This document shows, piece by piece, positions 1-8,687 of a stretch of 21,717 nucleotides of DNA. The stretch's first letter is position 1. Every line of letters begins with the position of its first letter. The notes beneath the pieces were generated by a model. It ran no database searches, was not told where the DNA came from, and saw only the letters and a list, made by a program, of their open reading frames with translations. The stretch is from Bacteroidales bacterium (GTDB lineage: Bacteria > Bacteroidota > Bacteroidia > Bacteroidales > UBA932), in assembly GCA_024689525.1 (NCBI GenBank), contig JAILDI010000080.1, positions 1-21,717 of the forward strand. The letters run 5' to 3'. A program made the position numbers and the translations under genes.

Positions 1-1646
1 ACACCGGCCGGGCCGTTATTTTTGTCGGCGGCGTCGCTGTAGAGATAGATATCGTCGTGCAGGACGCCGTCCTTGTCGGCCACACGGTCGAAGTCGAAGG
101 AACCGAGGGAAGGGAAGTACATTCCGTAGAGTTTCTGGTCCACACAGCGGCCCTGCTTCCAGCGCATAAGGTCGTACCAGCGGAAATCGCCCTCCATGGC
201 GAGTTCAATCATCCTTTCACGGCGGATTTCCAGAATTATGCCCTTGTTCGCGCCGGTAACGTTGTTGTAGCCATAGGCCGATGAACCCATATAATTGTCG
301 TCGGGATTGGCATTGGCATCAGCAAGCACCAGCGCAGGCATGCCGGCCCTGGCGCGGATAAGGTTCACCGATTTGTCAAGGTCGGCCTGCGAAATTGCGG
401 CATCGCCGCGTTCAGCCATGGCTTCGGCGTAGTTCAGGAGCACCTCGGCGGTGCGGTATATGGGAAGGTCGTTGTCCTGCGGGCCCCAGCCCCAGGAGGG
501 ATAATCCTTCCATGAAAGGGCGTATTTCACAGGCTGGTAGCCGGTGAAGCCGTGGTTGAAGTCGGCGCAGAGCAGGGAGTCAACCCCTTCGCGTCTGTAG
601 CCGGGGATGCGGATGATCTGCCCCAGGCGGGGATCCCTGCCGGTGGTTTCGTCGTAATACTCCATGGTCTCCCAGCCGGCCTTGTCGGTGAAGCGGGTGC
701 CGTCGGCCATAAGGAACGCATCCACGAATTTCTTGCTGAAGGAATTTGCCGATGACGTCCCGAATGTGTCGTAGGTTGCGAAGTGGGAAACCTGCAGAGT
801 TATTGAATAGCTCTTTGCAAGGATCACTTCCTGGTCGGGGCACACCGGCTGGTTGAATACGTGCGTGTAGTCAATCTCAGGATGCCCTGTGTTCACCAGG
901 GAATATGGTGAGTGTTCCATGAAATCGGCCGATACGTCGGCGGCAAGCTTCAGATAATAATCGGCATCGTGCTCATAGGCTTCGCCAGACGACAGGCTTG
1001 TGTTTCCATGATACTTCCTCCATGTCCCTTCGAACAGGCAGAAACGCGATTTGAAAGCCATTGCAGTCCACTTCGTCACATGATAAAGATCCTTTTCCGA
1101 CGGGAGGTTGGCAATGGCAAAGTCCACATCGGCAAGCATCTTTTCCATAATGTAGTCCCTGCTGTCGCGGGCCTTGTAAAGCTGGTCGTTCTCGGATACG
1201 CCCAATTCGTGGTCGTAGAAAGGGACGTCACCGAAGTCGCGCACTTTGTAATAATAGAAATACGCCCTGAAGAAGCGTCCGTAGGCTTCGTAAAGGATGC
1301 GGGTGTTCTGGTCGTCGCAATTGCCCAGATGATCCAAAAGCGCGTTGATCCTGGCCAGCGGGTTCCAGTCCCAGCCGCCTCCGGAAGAAGGTGTGGTCCG
1401 GAGCGAGCCGCCCCTCATCCTGGTGCCGGGACTCTTCGCCAGAAGGAGATCATTGGTCTCCGTGCAGAAAGGGCCTGTGAATGTGAGCTGATACAGATAA
1501 TTGGTATAGGTTTCCAGCTGTGAGGCGTCCTTGAAGAAAGTGGATTCGGATACTTTGTCGAGCGGAGACTGGTCCAGCCCTTCAAGGGAGGAAAGGCAAG
1601 ATGTTGCAAGCGCGCAGGCTAAGGCGATTATAGTAATCTTTTTCAT
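1..1646 (-). CDS. susD: SusD/RagB-family glycan-binding lipoprotein, C-terminus cut by window edge
   Basis: This is the surface lipoprotein that caps the SusC transporter and binds the oligosaccharide before import. The frame is open from the ATG at 1646 to the left edge, about 548 residues, so only a short C-terminal part of a usual 550-600 residue SusD is missing. The signal peptide ends in a lipobox (ATSC, Cys17). The sequence then has the typical SusD start (LDQSPLDKVSESTFF) and TPR-like helices containing FRAYFYYYKVRDFGDVPFY. Near the end it carries the family signature EIRRERMIELAMEGDFRWYDLMRWKQG, split here as EIRRERMIELAMEGDF and RWYDLMRWKQG. The start lies 7 nt after the susC stop, so it is the distal gene of the same operon. 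No good Shine-Dalgarno is seen, which is normal for the phylum. Family assignment is certain; the ligand is not readable from sequence. Confidence 0.95.
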   Translation of the reverse strand, partial: MKKITIIALACALATSCLSSLEGLDQSPLDKVSESTFFKDASQLETYTNYLYQLTFTGPFCTETNDLLLAKSPGTRMRGGSLRTTPSSGGGWDWNPLARINALLDHLGNCDDQNTRILYEAYGRFFRAYFYYYKVRDFGDVPFYDHELGVSENDQLYKARDSRDYIMEKMLADVDFAIANLPSEKDLYHVTKWTAMAFKSRFCLFEGTWRKYHGNTSLSSGEAYEHDADYYLKLAADVSADFMEHSPYSLVNTGHPEIDYTHVFNQPVCPDQEVILAKSYSITLQVSHFATYDTFGTSSANSFSKKFVDAFLMADGTRFTDKAGWETMEYYDETTGRDPRLGQIIRIPGYRREGVDSLLCADFNHGFTGYQPVKYALSWKDYPSWGWGPQDNDLPIYRTAEVLLNYAEAMAERGDAAISQADLDKSVNLIRARAGMPALVLADANANPDDNYMGSSAYGYNNVTGANKGIILEIRRERMIELAMEGDFRWYDLMRWKQGRCVDQKLYGMYFPSLGSFDFDRVADKDGVLHDDIYLYSDAADKNNGPAG

Positions 1647-1653
1647 GGCTCAA

Positions 1654-4600
1654 TCAGAATTTTATATCCACACCCAAAACGTAGGTCTTCTGCCAGGGAT
1701 AGGTGAATCCGAGCACGATGGACCCGGTTGACATCTGTTCGGGGTCTATGTACGGATTGATTTTCTTCAGCTGCGACAGATAGAACAGATTCTCACCCGT
1801 TGCAAACACGCGCACGTTTTCCAGACCTGTCTTTTCGGTGAGTTTTGAGGGAAGGGTGTATCCTACCGAAACATTCTTCAGGCGGAAATAGGCAAGGTTC
1901 AGAAGGAATTTGTCGTTCTTGGTGGTAATGTAGCTGCTGTTGTGCGCCATCTCGCCGCGGGGACGCGGATAATAGGCATCGCGGTTGGTCTCGCTCCAGC
2001 ACTTGTCCATGAAGTCTTTCTGGATATAGGTGGCAGCCCTGTTGTACGGGCCCCAGAAAGCCGTGTTGTCGGACTGCGGGTATCTCTGCAGCCGCCCTAT
2101 TCCCTGGCCGAAAACGGAAATGTCGATATTGTTCCACTGGGCCGAAAGAGTTATGCCGTACTGCCAGCGCGGGCGGGAATTGCCGATAATCTGGTAATCC
2201 CCGGAATCGCCCACTTCAATGGCTCCCTTGTTGATTTCATTGTCGCCGTCAATGTCCAGGAACTTCACGTCGCCGGCTTTCCAGCCGCCGTGAAGGAAAC
2301 CGGCAACCTGGCTGCAGTCCACCCTGGAGGTGTATTCCTGCGCTTCTTCGTCGGTCTGGAAATAGCCGTCGGTCTTGAAGCCCCAGATCTCACCGAAGGT
2401 CATGCCCGGGTAGTAGCTGCCCGGCATCTTGAGTGAAACGTCGTATTCCACAAGTTTCGCGGTGTCATCGCCGAGAGTGGCCACGGCGCCATAGGTGAAA
2501 GGTTTTCCATGGAAGATGAATGTGTCTTTCCATCCAAGCGACAGTTCATATCCCTGGGAACGCAGCATGCCGGCATTCTTCTGGGGAACAGCATTGCCGT
2601 ACACGGCGGGAAGGATATCGCCGTCCACAATCATTCCCCGGGTTTCACGGATGAAGAAATCGCCGGTGAAGTTCAGGCGGTCCCCGAAGAATCCCCAGTC
2701 CACGCCCAGATTGTAGTGGCGGGTGTTTTCCCAGGTGAGTTCGTCGGATTCGGGACTGTCCAGCCAGGCTCCCTTGACGGGGCTGTCGCCACCGAACAGA
2801 TACGACTGCTTCTCCATGTTCACCGAACGGATGAACATATAATAGCTGCCAACGGCCTGGTTCCCCAGCTGGCCTATGGAGAAACGCAGTTTGCTTGACG
2901 ACCACACGGGTGCCAGAGGGCGCCAGAACGGTTCGTCGGACATCCTCCAGCCGGCTGAGACAGAAGGGAAGAAGCCCCACTGGTTGCCGGGAAGGAACTT
3001 TGACGAGCCGTCGGCACGGAAGCTAAGCTCAAAGAGATAGCGTTCTTTCCAGTCGTAATTCACGCGGCCGAAAACGCCTTCAAGCACGTACCGGCCCTTC
3101 CCGCCGTTCACGTAGTTGGTGCCGGTTGCCACCTTGAAGTCGTTGATGTAGGTGGAGGAAAGATCGTCGGCATAGGCGTAGTTGTTCTTGTAGTAATGGT
3201 TTTCGTAGTTGGCACCCAGTACTGCCTTGAAATTGTGTCCTCTTCCGAAGGTTTTCTGATAGGTGCCGTAGAGGTTCGCGGCATTGTAGGTGCTGAAGTT
3301 GTGCCATTCCTCCAGCCTGTTCATGAAACGGCCGCTCCTGTCCCATTCTATTATCCCCGGATACTTGGAGTATGAGGCGTTGGTCCAGCGCGCCATTGAA
3401 TTCTCCGTGTTCTTGGTATAGGTATAGTTGGCGCGGATGTCAAGCCCGGGAATGGGATGTATGGAAATCTCCAGCGTATTGGAAAAGCTCTGTTTCTGGC
3501 GAAAGTTGTATTTGGTGTCGGCACCCAGTTCAATGTGACAGCCGTTGGTAACGTTGGAGTCCGAGAAGATTGTCTTGTACACCCAGGTCCCGTCCGGGTT
3601 CCGGGGCGGCAGGGAGGCCAGGGCGTGGACACTGGAATAACCGAAGGTATAGTCCACCGATGCGTTGCCCGGGTAGTCGTAATCCTGTGAATAGAAGCTC
3701 ATGTTGTTGCTCACCGACAGCCATGGGGTAACGTTGAAGTCCAGCTTGGAGCGCAGGTTGTACTTGTCGAACTGCTCGGGGCGCACCTGGAAGGTTCCCT
3801 GTTTGTGCTCGTAGCCGCCGGAGAAATAGTATTTCACGTACTTGTCGCCTCCGCTCACCGAAATGTTGTGATGGGTGAAGGGGTTGAAATCGGTATAGAG
3901 GGTGTGATACCAGTCGGTGTTGCAATAGTAGATGTAGGATTCTTTTCCGCCCCTTACCTGTGTGAGGACCCAGGGGCGCTCCGGATTCTCGGTAACGTCG
4001 TTTCTGCGCTCAAGCAGTTCCTGCATATCGGCCTGTGTATAGTGCGAATATGGGACTCCGTAGCTCTCCTTCCAGAATGTGTCCAGGATGTTCACGGTGT
4101 CGTAGCCGCGGGTTTCGTAGTCGGTGCAGGTGGTGGGCGTAGTGAAGCCGATGTGTCCGTTGTAACGCACAACGGGGGCGCTGCCGCTTGCCAGGCCCGA
4201 CTTGGTAGTTACCAGGATAACTCCATAGGCCGCACGGGCGCCGTAGATTGCCGATGACGACGCATCCTTAATCACGGAAATGGATTCAACGTCGGCAGGG
4301 TTCACCTTCGCCAGGTCGCCGTTCACTCCGTCCACAATAACAAGAGGGGAGCCTCCGTTGATGGATGTGTATCCCCTGATGTTGATGGATGCCTCATTGG
4401 AGGGATTGCCCGATGACGTGGTGACGTACAGTCCGGGAACGGCTCCCTGGAGCATGTGGGTGAGCGAGGGCGACGTGCGCATGGACAGCTCCCTGGACGA
4501 TACTGCCGTTACTGCGCCGGTCAGGTTTATCTTCTTGGTGGTGCCGTAACCTATTACCACAGTTTCTTCCAGAACCATATCGTCATCTTCCATCACCACA

Positions 4601-4866
4601 TCAATGTCGTTCTGGGCTGGAGAGACGGAGATTGTCACGCTCACATAGCCCAGGCAGTGGAATTCCAGGTTTACGGTTTCCCCGTCGGGAACATTCAGCG
4701 AGAACGAGCCGTCGGCCTTGGTCATAGTCCCGTTTCCGCTGCCGTACATCACGGTCACACCTTCCAGCGGAAGGCCGTCTTTGTCGTAAACGTGTCCCTT
4801 CACGGTTCTTGCATGCAGCGATAATGCACACAAAGCTGCAAGGGCCAGAGTCAACAGTCTTTTCAT
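1654..4866 (-). CDS. susC: SusC/RagA-family TonB-linked outer-membrane transporter
   Basis: This is the 1070-residue TonB-dependent beta-barrel that imports oligosaccharides into the periplasm together with SusD. I start at 4866 because it gives a clean signal peptide (cleavage near SLHA-R, residue 20); the in-frame ATG at 4944 only adds non-signal residues lying inside the upstream gene. The order is a carboxypeptidase-regulatory-like domain (about 22-95), a TonB-box region (EETVVIGYGTTKK, about 100-112), a plug with the classic motifs SPLVIVDGVNGD and ISVIKDASSSAIYGARAA, then the barrel ending in a terminal Phe (GVDIKF) as a beta-signal. There is no STN domain before the regulatory-like domain, so it is not of the type that signals to an anti-sigma factor. 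It starts 10 nt after the upstream DUF4832 gene stops. Family certain, substrate inferred only from neighbours. Confidence 0.97.
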   Translation of the reverse strand: MKRLLTLALAALCALSLHARTVKGHVYDKDGLPLEGVTVMYGSGNGTMTKADGSFSLNVPDGETVNLEFHCLGYVSVTISVSPAQNDIDVVMEDDDMVLEETVVIGYGTTKKINLTGAVTAVSSRELSMRTSPSLTHMLQGAVPGLYVTTSSGNPSNEASINIRGYTSINGGSPLVIVDGVNGDLAKVNPADVESISVIKDASSSAIYGARAAYGVILVTTKSGLASGSAPVVRYNGHIGFTTPTTCTDYETRGYDTVNILDTFWKESYGVPYSHYTQADMQELLERRNDVTENPERPWVLTQVRGGKESYIYYCNTDWYHTLYTDFNPFTHHNISVSGGDKYVKYYFSGGYEHKQGTFQVRPEQFDKYNLRSKLDFNVTPWLSVSNNMSFYSQDYDYPGNASVDYTFGYSSVHALASLPPRNPDGTWVYKTIFSDSNVTNGCHIELGADTKYNFRQKQSFSNTLEISIHPIPGLDIRANYTYTKNTENSMARWTNASYSKYPGIIEWDRSGRFMNRLEEWHNFSTYNAANLYGTYQKTFGRGHNFKAVLGANYENHYYKNNYAYADDLSSTYINDFKVATGTNYVNGGKGRYVLEGVFGRVNYDWKERYLFELSFRADGSSKFLPGNQWGFFPSVSAGWRMSDEPFWRPLAPVWSSSKLRFSIGQLGNQAVGSYYMFIRSVNMEKQSYLFGGDSPVKGAWLDSPESDELTWENTRHYNLGVDWGFFGDRLNFTGDFFIRETRGMIVDGDILPAVYGNAVPQKNAGMLRSQGYELSLGWKDTFIFHGKPFTYGAVATLGDDTAKLVEYDVSLKMPGSYYPGMTFGEIWGFKTDGYFQTDEEAQEYTSRVDCSQVAGFLHGGWKAGDVKFLDIDGDNEINKGAIEVGDSGDYQIIGNSRPRWQYGITLSAQWNNIDISVFGQGIGRLQRYPQSDNTAFWGPYNRAATYIQKDFMDKCWSETNRDAYYPRPRGEMAHNSSYITTKNDKFLLNLAYFRLKNVSVGYTLPSKLTEKTGLENVRVFATGENLFYLSQLKKINPYIDPEQMSTGSIVLGFTYPWQKTYVLGVDIKF

Positions 4867-4876
4867 AGGCGGGATA

Positions 4877-6391
4877 TCATTTTGCGGTGAAGGAGCCAAT
4901 CCGGTTGCAACCGGTTGATGCATCCCATACATTCTTGTTCGCAAATCGTACGCTGTATTCCGGACGGTCGTGGAGGCCGGGTTCGGAATCGGCGATACGG
5001 ATATTGAGCGAGTACCCGGTTCCGGATTTCAGTTCATCGGGCAGCGTAATGCTCTCGGTATAAACATAATAATGGCTTCCCTGCCAGTAGCGGGGATCCG
5101 TTGCGGATTTGAAAACATATTCTTCGGATGTATCCTCAGTGGAGCGAACCACGAATTCAAGGTCGTGTGGATTGATAAGGGAAGCAAAGCCGTAATTGGC
5201 AAAGCACAGCTTCACCGAGAATTTGCTTCCTGCAGAGAAATCGCCATCGAATGCGGCTCCGTTAAGTACGAAACGGTAACCAACACGGGCGGAGGCGTCT
5301 TCATAACAGCCTTGTTCCTTCCATATCTTAATTATGTCGTGATGGTTGCTCAGATACGACCAGTGGAAAGTGCGCAGGTTCTTGTATGAGGGAATGCACT
5401 GGCAATAGGTTTTCTCTCCCACGTAACAGGATTCGCCGCCAAGGATGACATAGTTGGAAATTGTGCTCCAGTGCAGCCTGTCGGCGTTGTCGGCATATGT
5501 GCCTCCGTCGCTGTTGTTCACGAAGGCGCAGTCGTTGAAACATGCAAGGCGCGAGGCATACGACCCGTCAAAGGCAGTGGCCAGGGTTACGCTGTCCCTT
5601 ATCTTGTAGGCTTTTCCGCTAAGGTCCGACAGCGTGGCCCTCATGTGGGTGGGGGTCCTCAGCGCCACCTGCCTGTTGGACGGCAGGGCGTCAAGCACCG
5701 CCTTTACAATCTGGGAACGCTCGGCCCTGGTGTTTACGTTGGTGGTATATGCCCATTCACCGTATGTGCCCACAAAACCCATCTGCATCACGTAAATAAT
5801 GTCGGAATACTCCTGGAAAATGGGTTTAAGCTGTGCAATCTGTGCAAGGATAATCTCTGCGTCGGGCTCCTGCTGGGTTTTGTCGTTGGAATTCCAGTAC
5901 CAGCTGTATGCAAAGCGGACTATGGTTTTGCATCCGGCTTCACGGACTCGCGCAAAATGCCTGCGGATGTGGGACAGCACTTCTTCGGAGATAACGGAAT
6001 CCAGGAAATCGCACAGATAGAAGTGCGAGAACATCAGCGAGCAGCCGCTTTCCCTTGTGCGAACCATGTCGGAAACTGACGCGAGCGAAGGAATGTTCCC
6101 GTTTATATAGCTGTATGAAATGGGATTGTAGGGGCCCCGTTCCGGATTGGGGAAGTTCGAGGGGTCGTATTCGAATGTAACATCGTACTTGAACGGGGGC
6201 TCCGGGACGATATAGCTCTGGACATCCACGTCGGCCTGCTCCGGCATAGCCCAGGACGCGGAGTCTCCGGCAATGGTGACATCTTTGGAACCGGTGTCGG
6301 TAACGTCCTCTTTCTGCTCCTGCTTGTCGCACGAAAGCGTAACGAGGAGCATCATTGCGGCAATGGCCGGGATAAACGTTTTTCTTGACAT
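4877..6391 (-). CDS. DUF4874/DUF4832 lipoprotein, copy 1 (possible glycan-active protein)
   Basis: This is a 504-residue lipoprotein with DUF4874 (N-terminal) and DUF4832 (C-terminal) domains; I know of no proven activity for the family. The start at 6391 gives a signal peptide with lipobox TLSC (Cys21); the open frame extends to 6550 but lies inside the upstream gene. An acidic linker (about 22-65) precedes the domain. Visible motifs are NPERG (82-86), KTIVRFAY (155-162), GFVGTYGEW (205-213), QVALRTP, NSDGGTY, GGESC, then a beta-rich C-terminus with DPRYWQG and RPEYSVRFANKNVWD. It is clearly paralogous to the next gene upstream, separated by 1 nt. It differs at a spot where that copy has HND: here it is FND (285-287). 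The alternating helices and strands with a Glu after a strand (E212) would suit a TIM-barrel hydrolase, but that is inference. Confidence 0.85.
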   Translation of the reverse strand: MSRKTFIPAIAAMMLLVTLSCDKQEQKEDVTDTGSKDVTIAGDSASWAMPEQADVDVQSYIVPEPPFKYDVTFEYDPSNFPNPERGPYNPISYSYINGNIPSLASVSDMVRTRESGCSLMFSHFYLCDFLDSVISEEVLSHIRRHFARVREAGCKTIVRFAYSWYWNSNDKTQQEPDAEIILAQIAQLKPIFQEYSDIIYVMQMGFVGTYGEWAYTTNVNTRAERSQIVKAVLDALPSNRQVALRTPTHMRATLSDLSGKAYKIRDSVTLATAFDGSYASRLACFNDCAFVNNSDGGTYADNADRLHWSTISNYVILGGESCYVGEKTYCQCIPSYKNLRTFHWSYLSNHHDIIKIWKEQGCYEDASARVGYRFVLNGAAFDGDFSAGSKFSVKLCFANYGFASLINPHDLEFVVRSTEDTSEEYVFKSATDPRYWQGSHYYVYTESITLPDELKSGTGYSLNIRIADSEPGLHDRPEYSVRFANKNVWDASTGCNRIGSFTAK

Positions 6392-6392
6392 A

Positions 6393-7787
6393 CTATTCAG
6401 TTGCTTTGAATGTGCAGATAAGGTTGTAGCCCCGCGCGGAATCCCACATGTCCCTGTTCGCAAGACGCACGCTGAATTCCGGATTTCCGTACAGGGCAGG
6501 TGCGGGATCGGGAAGGTTGAGGTACAGATTGTATGTTTCGCCGCAGGCAAGCGTTTCGGGAAGGCGAATTGAAGGTTCCCACACGGTGGTGGTTCCCGCC
6601 TGCCAATAACGCGGGTCCTCTCCGCTTGGAATAATTGTTATATCCGAGGGCTCTCCGTCCCTTTCCACTACGAACTCCACGAGCCTCGGGTTCATAAGTG
6701 ACGCGAACCCGTTATTCTTCACGGCAAGGCGGAGATGTATTGTCCCGCCCGCCTTCCACTCACCGTCGAAGGCCGCCTTTTCAAGGGACAAGCGGTAGCC
6801 CAGACGTTTGTGAATTTCGTCCAGGCACCCTTCATCCTTCAACAGGGCAAGTGCTTTAACATTGTAGGCAGAATTAAGATACGACCAGTGATAGGTTTCC
6901 AGGCTTTCGATCCCGCCGGTGCAGTTGCAGTATTTGGGGTCCGGGATGCAGGTTTCCCCGCCCATGATGGTGTAGCGGGTATCGTATTCCCACAGGATAC
7001 GGTCGGCATCGGAACTATAAGTTCCGGCGTCGGAGCCGTTGGCGAGGAAACAGTCGTTGTGGCCGCCCACCCTGGAGAGCGGCGACCCGTCAAAGGCCGT
7101 GGCCAGCGTTATGGTGTCTCGCAGTTTTGACCCGAAGACACGCCTCTTGAACGCAGGTGTGCGAAGTTGTATCTGCCGTGTGGGCGGCAGTGCGTCCAGC
7201 AGAGCATCCACAACCCTCCGCCGGTCGGAGTCTTTGCCGAAGTGGGTGCTTATGGACCATTCTCCCCAGGAGCCTATGAATCCGGCCTGCAGAACATAGA
7301 TTATGTCGCTGTATTCCTGAAGGAGGGGTTTCACCTGTTCTATGTGACGAAGCACAAGATCCACTTCCGGTTCTTTGGGGGAATCGCTCTCCGTTCCCGT
7401 GTAATTATAGCAGAAGCGCACTATGGTTTTCAGGCCCGCGGCGCGGTGATTCCGAAAGTCGTCCCTTATCGTGGCCAGCACTTCCGGCGACAGCTCGTCT
7501 TCAAGGAAATCCATCAGGTAGAACTGCGAAAAGGACAGGCTCATGTTCCGTTCACGGAAGGAACGCATATGCTCCACCGATGCGGCCGAAGGGATTTCCC
7601 CGTCACGGAAATAATACACGTTGGTCTGATACATTCCCCTCTCGGGATTTATGAAGTCGGTATCGTCGTATTCATAAATATAGTCGGGCGCAAAGGGGTC
7701 GGAAGGGGCATCCTTACCACAGGAACCTGCCGCGGCGATTACGCCGCAGCAGATCCCTGCAGAAAGGAATATGCGTATGTTACGCAT
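6393..7787 (-). CDS. DUF4874/DUF4832 lipoprotein, copy 2 (possible glycan-active protein)
   Basis: This is a 464-residue lipoprotein and close paralogue of the gene just downstream, about half identical over the core by eye. The signal peptide ends in lipobox AGSC (Cys23). Motifs in order are NPERG (47-51), KTIVRFCY (120-127), DIIYVLQAGFIGSWGEW (161-177, with E176), QIQLRTP, GGHNDCFLANGSDAGTY (241-257), MGGETC (275-280), YHWSYLN and LGYR. A beta-sandwich-like C-terminus has DPRYWQ and NPEFSVRLANRDMWD. It keeps the HND triplet that copy 1 has lost. Its ATG overlaps the upstream stop codon by one base (TAATG) and its TAG stop is 1 nt before the next ATG, so translation is probably coupled on both sides. 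Family call is confident; biochemical function unknown. A surface- or periplasm-facing glycoside hydrolase or glycan-binding role is inferred from the PUL. Confidence 0.87.
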   Translation of the reverse strand: MRNIRIFLSAGICCGVIAAAGSCGKDAPSDPFAPDYIYEYDDTDFINPERGMYQTNVYYFRDGEIPSAASVEHMRSFRERNMSLSFSQFYLMDFLEDELSPEVLATIRDDFRNHRAAGLKTIVRFCYNYTGTESDSPKEPEVDLVLRHIEQVKPLLQEYSDIIYVLQAGFIGSWGEWSISTHFGKDSDRRRVVDALLDALPPTRQIQLRTPAFKRRVFGSKLRDTITLATAFDGSPLSRVGGHNDCFLANGSDAGTYSSDADRILWEYDTRYTIMGGETCIPDPKYCNCTGGIESLETYHWSYLNSAYNVKALALLKDEGCLDEIHKRLGYRLSLEKAAFDGEWKAGGTIHLRLAVKNNGFASLMNPRLVEFVVERDGEPSDITIIPSGEDPRYWQAGTTTVWEPSIRLPETLACGETYNLYLNLPDPAPALYGNPEFSVRLANRDMWDSARGYNLICTFKATE

Positions 7788-8662
7788 TATTGAAGTTCAA
7801 GCGTAAGCGGGCCCACTATTCCGGTGTACTGGCCCCATGACGCCGTTTCGGAACCATTTGCCATCACAACACCGAAAGACACCGTACTTCCGGATATGGC
7901 AATGGGAAGTACGTCTTTCTGGATTGCGAATTCAATCTTGGCCACGCCGCCGCTCAATGTGGATGCCATGTTCTCGAAGCCGGGGGCGATATTGTCGTAA
8001 TCGGGTTCCCAGCCGCCCTCGGGATCCTTGAGCTGCCACCAGTCTCCCTGCTGGTAATAGTCGCCGTCGCAGTCATAGGCATTTCCTTCGGCATCCTTGG
8101 TTGGAGCTATGATTACCTGGGACCAGCCAAGCTGGGCGCCCTTGTCGGGAGCCTTGGTGGAGATGAACAGATAAAGTTCAAAACCCATTTCGCAGCCTAA
8201 GCCTTCCACAACCGGCTTCTTGGTCTGGCTGTCGATGTGGGGATAGAAGCCGGTATCGGCATTATTGTCGGCATCGAAATACACATAGAGAGGGCCGGGA
8301 GTGCTGTCGCCATGGCCGTCATTCGAATTGCCTCCGGTATGGGCACTCTCGGAATGCTGTATCACATCCACCGAGACCTCAGTGTAGAAGTAGAGGAAAG
8401 TGTCGTCGGAAGTGGCTTTCACCACCTTCACTTTTTTGGCGTCTCCGGAGGGATTGCCCACTACGCAATAATCATCCTCGGCTGTCACGTTCGCCCAGTC
8501 GTCGAATTCGCCGTCAATCACAATGCTCACGTCCTCGCCTTCACCGCCTCCGGGATTGTCTTTCCCGCCCGGATTGTTCTGATTGCCTCCCTTATTACAG
8601 GAGATTGCAGCAGCCGCACATATCATAAGAAGCGCCGCAAAACGTAAATAACTCATTTTCAT
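7787..8662 (-). CDS. CBM9-like surface lipoprotein, putative glycan-binding protein
   Basis: This is a 291-residue lipoprotein. I start at 8662, where MKM begins a clean signal peptide ending in lipobox AISC (Cys22); a frame extension to 8716 would lie inside the upstream gene. The mature N-terminus is a flexible Gly/Asn/Pro-rich linker (about 23-43) with the repeat NPGGKDNPGGGEGED. One beta-rich domain follows. It opens with VIDGEFDDWANV and contains FLYFYTEVSVDV, PLYVYFDADNNADTGFYP and GFELYLF. This is the pattern of the family 9 carbohydrate-binding / DOMON-like fold (IDGxxDDW, then xLYVYFDADNxxxTG). No catalytic signature is seen. A linker plus a binding domain just upstream of SusC/D suggests a surface glycan-binding protein. 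Its stop overlaps the next ATG by one base. The exact family is by motif recognition only. Confidence 0.75.
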   Translation of the reverse strand: MKMSYLRFAALLMICAAAAISCNKGGNQNNPGGKDNPGGGEGEDVSIVIDGEFDDWANVTAEDDYCVVGNPSGDAKKVKVVKATSDDTFLYFYTEVSVDVIQHSESAHTGGNSNDGHGDSTPGPLYVYFDADNNADTGFYPHIDSQTKKPVVEGLGCEMGFELYLFISTKAPDKGAQLGWSQVIIAPTKDAEGNAYDCDGDYYQQGDWWQLKDPEGGWEPDYDNIAPGFENMASTLSGGVAKIEFAIQKDVLPIAISGSTVSFGVVMANGSETASWGQYTGIVGPLTLELQ

Positions 8663-8687
8663 AACTGTTATGATGTTTGGTTTAATA

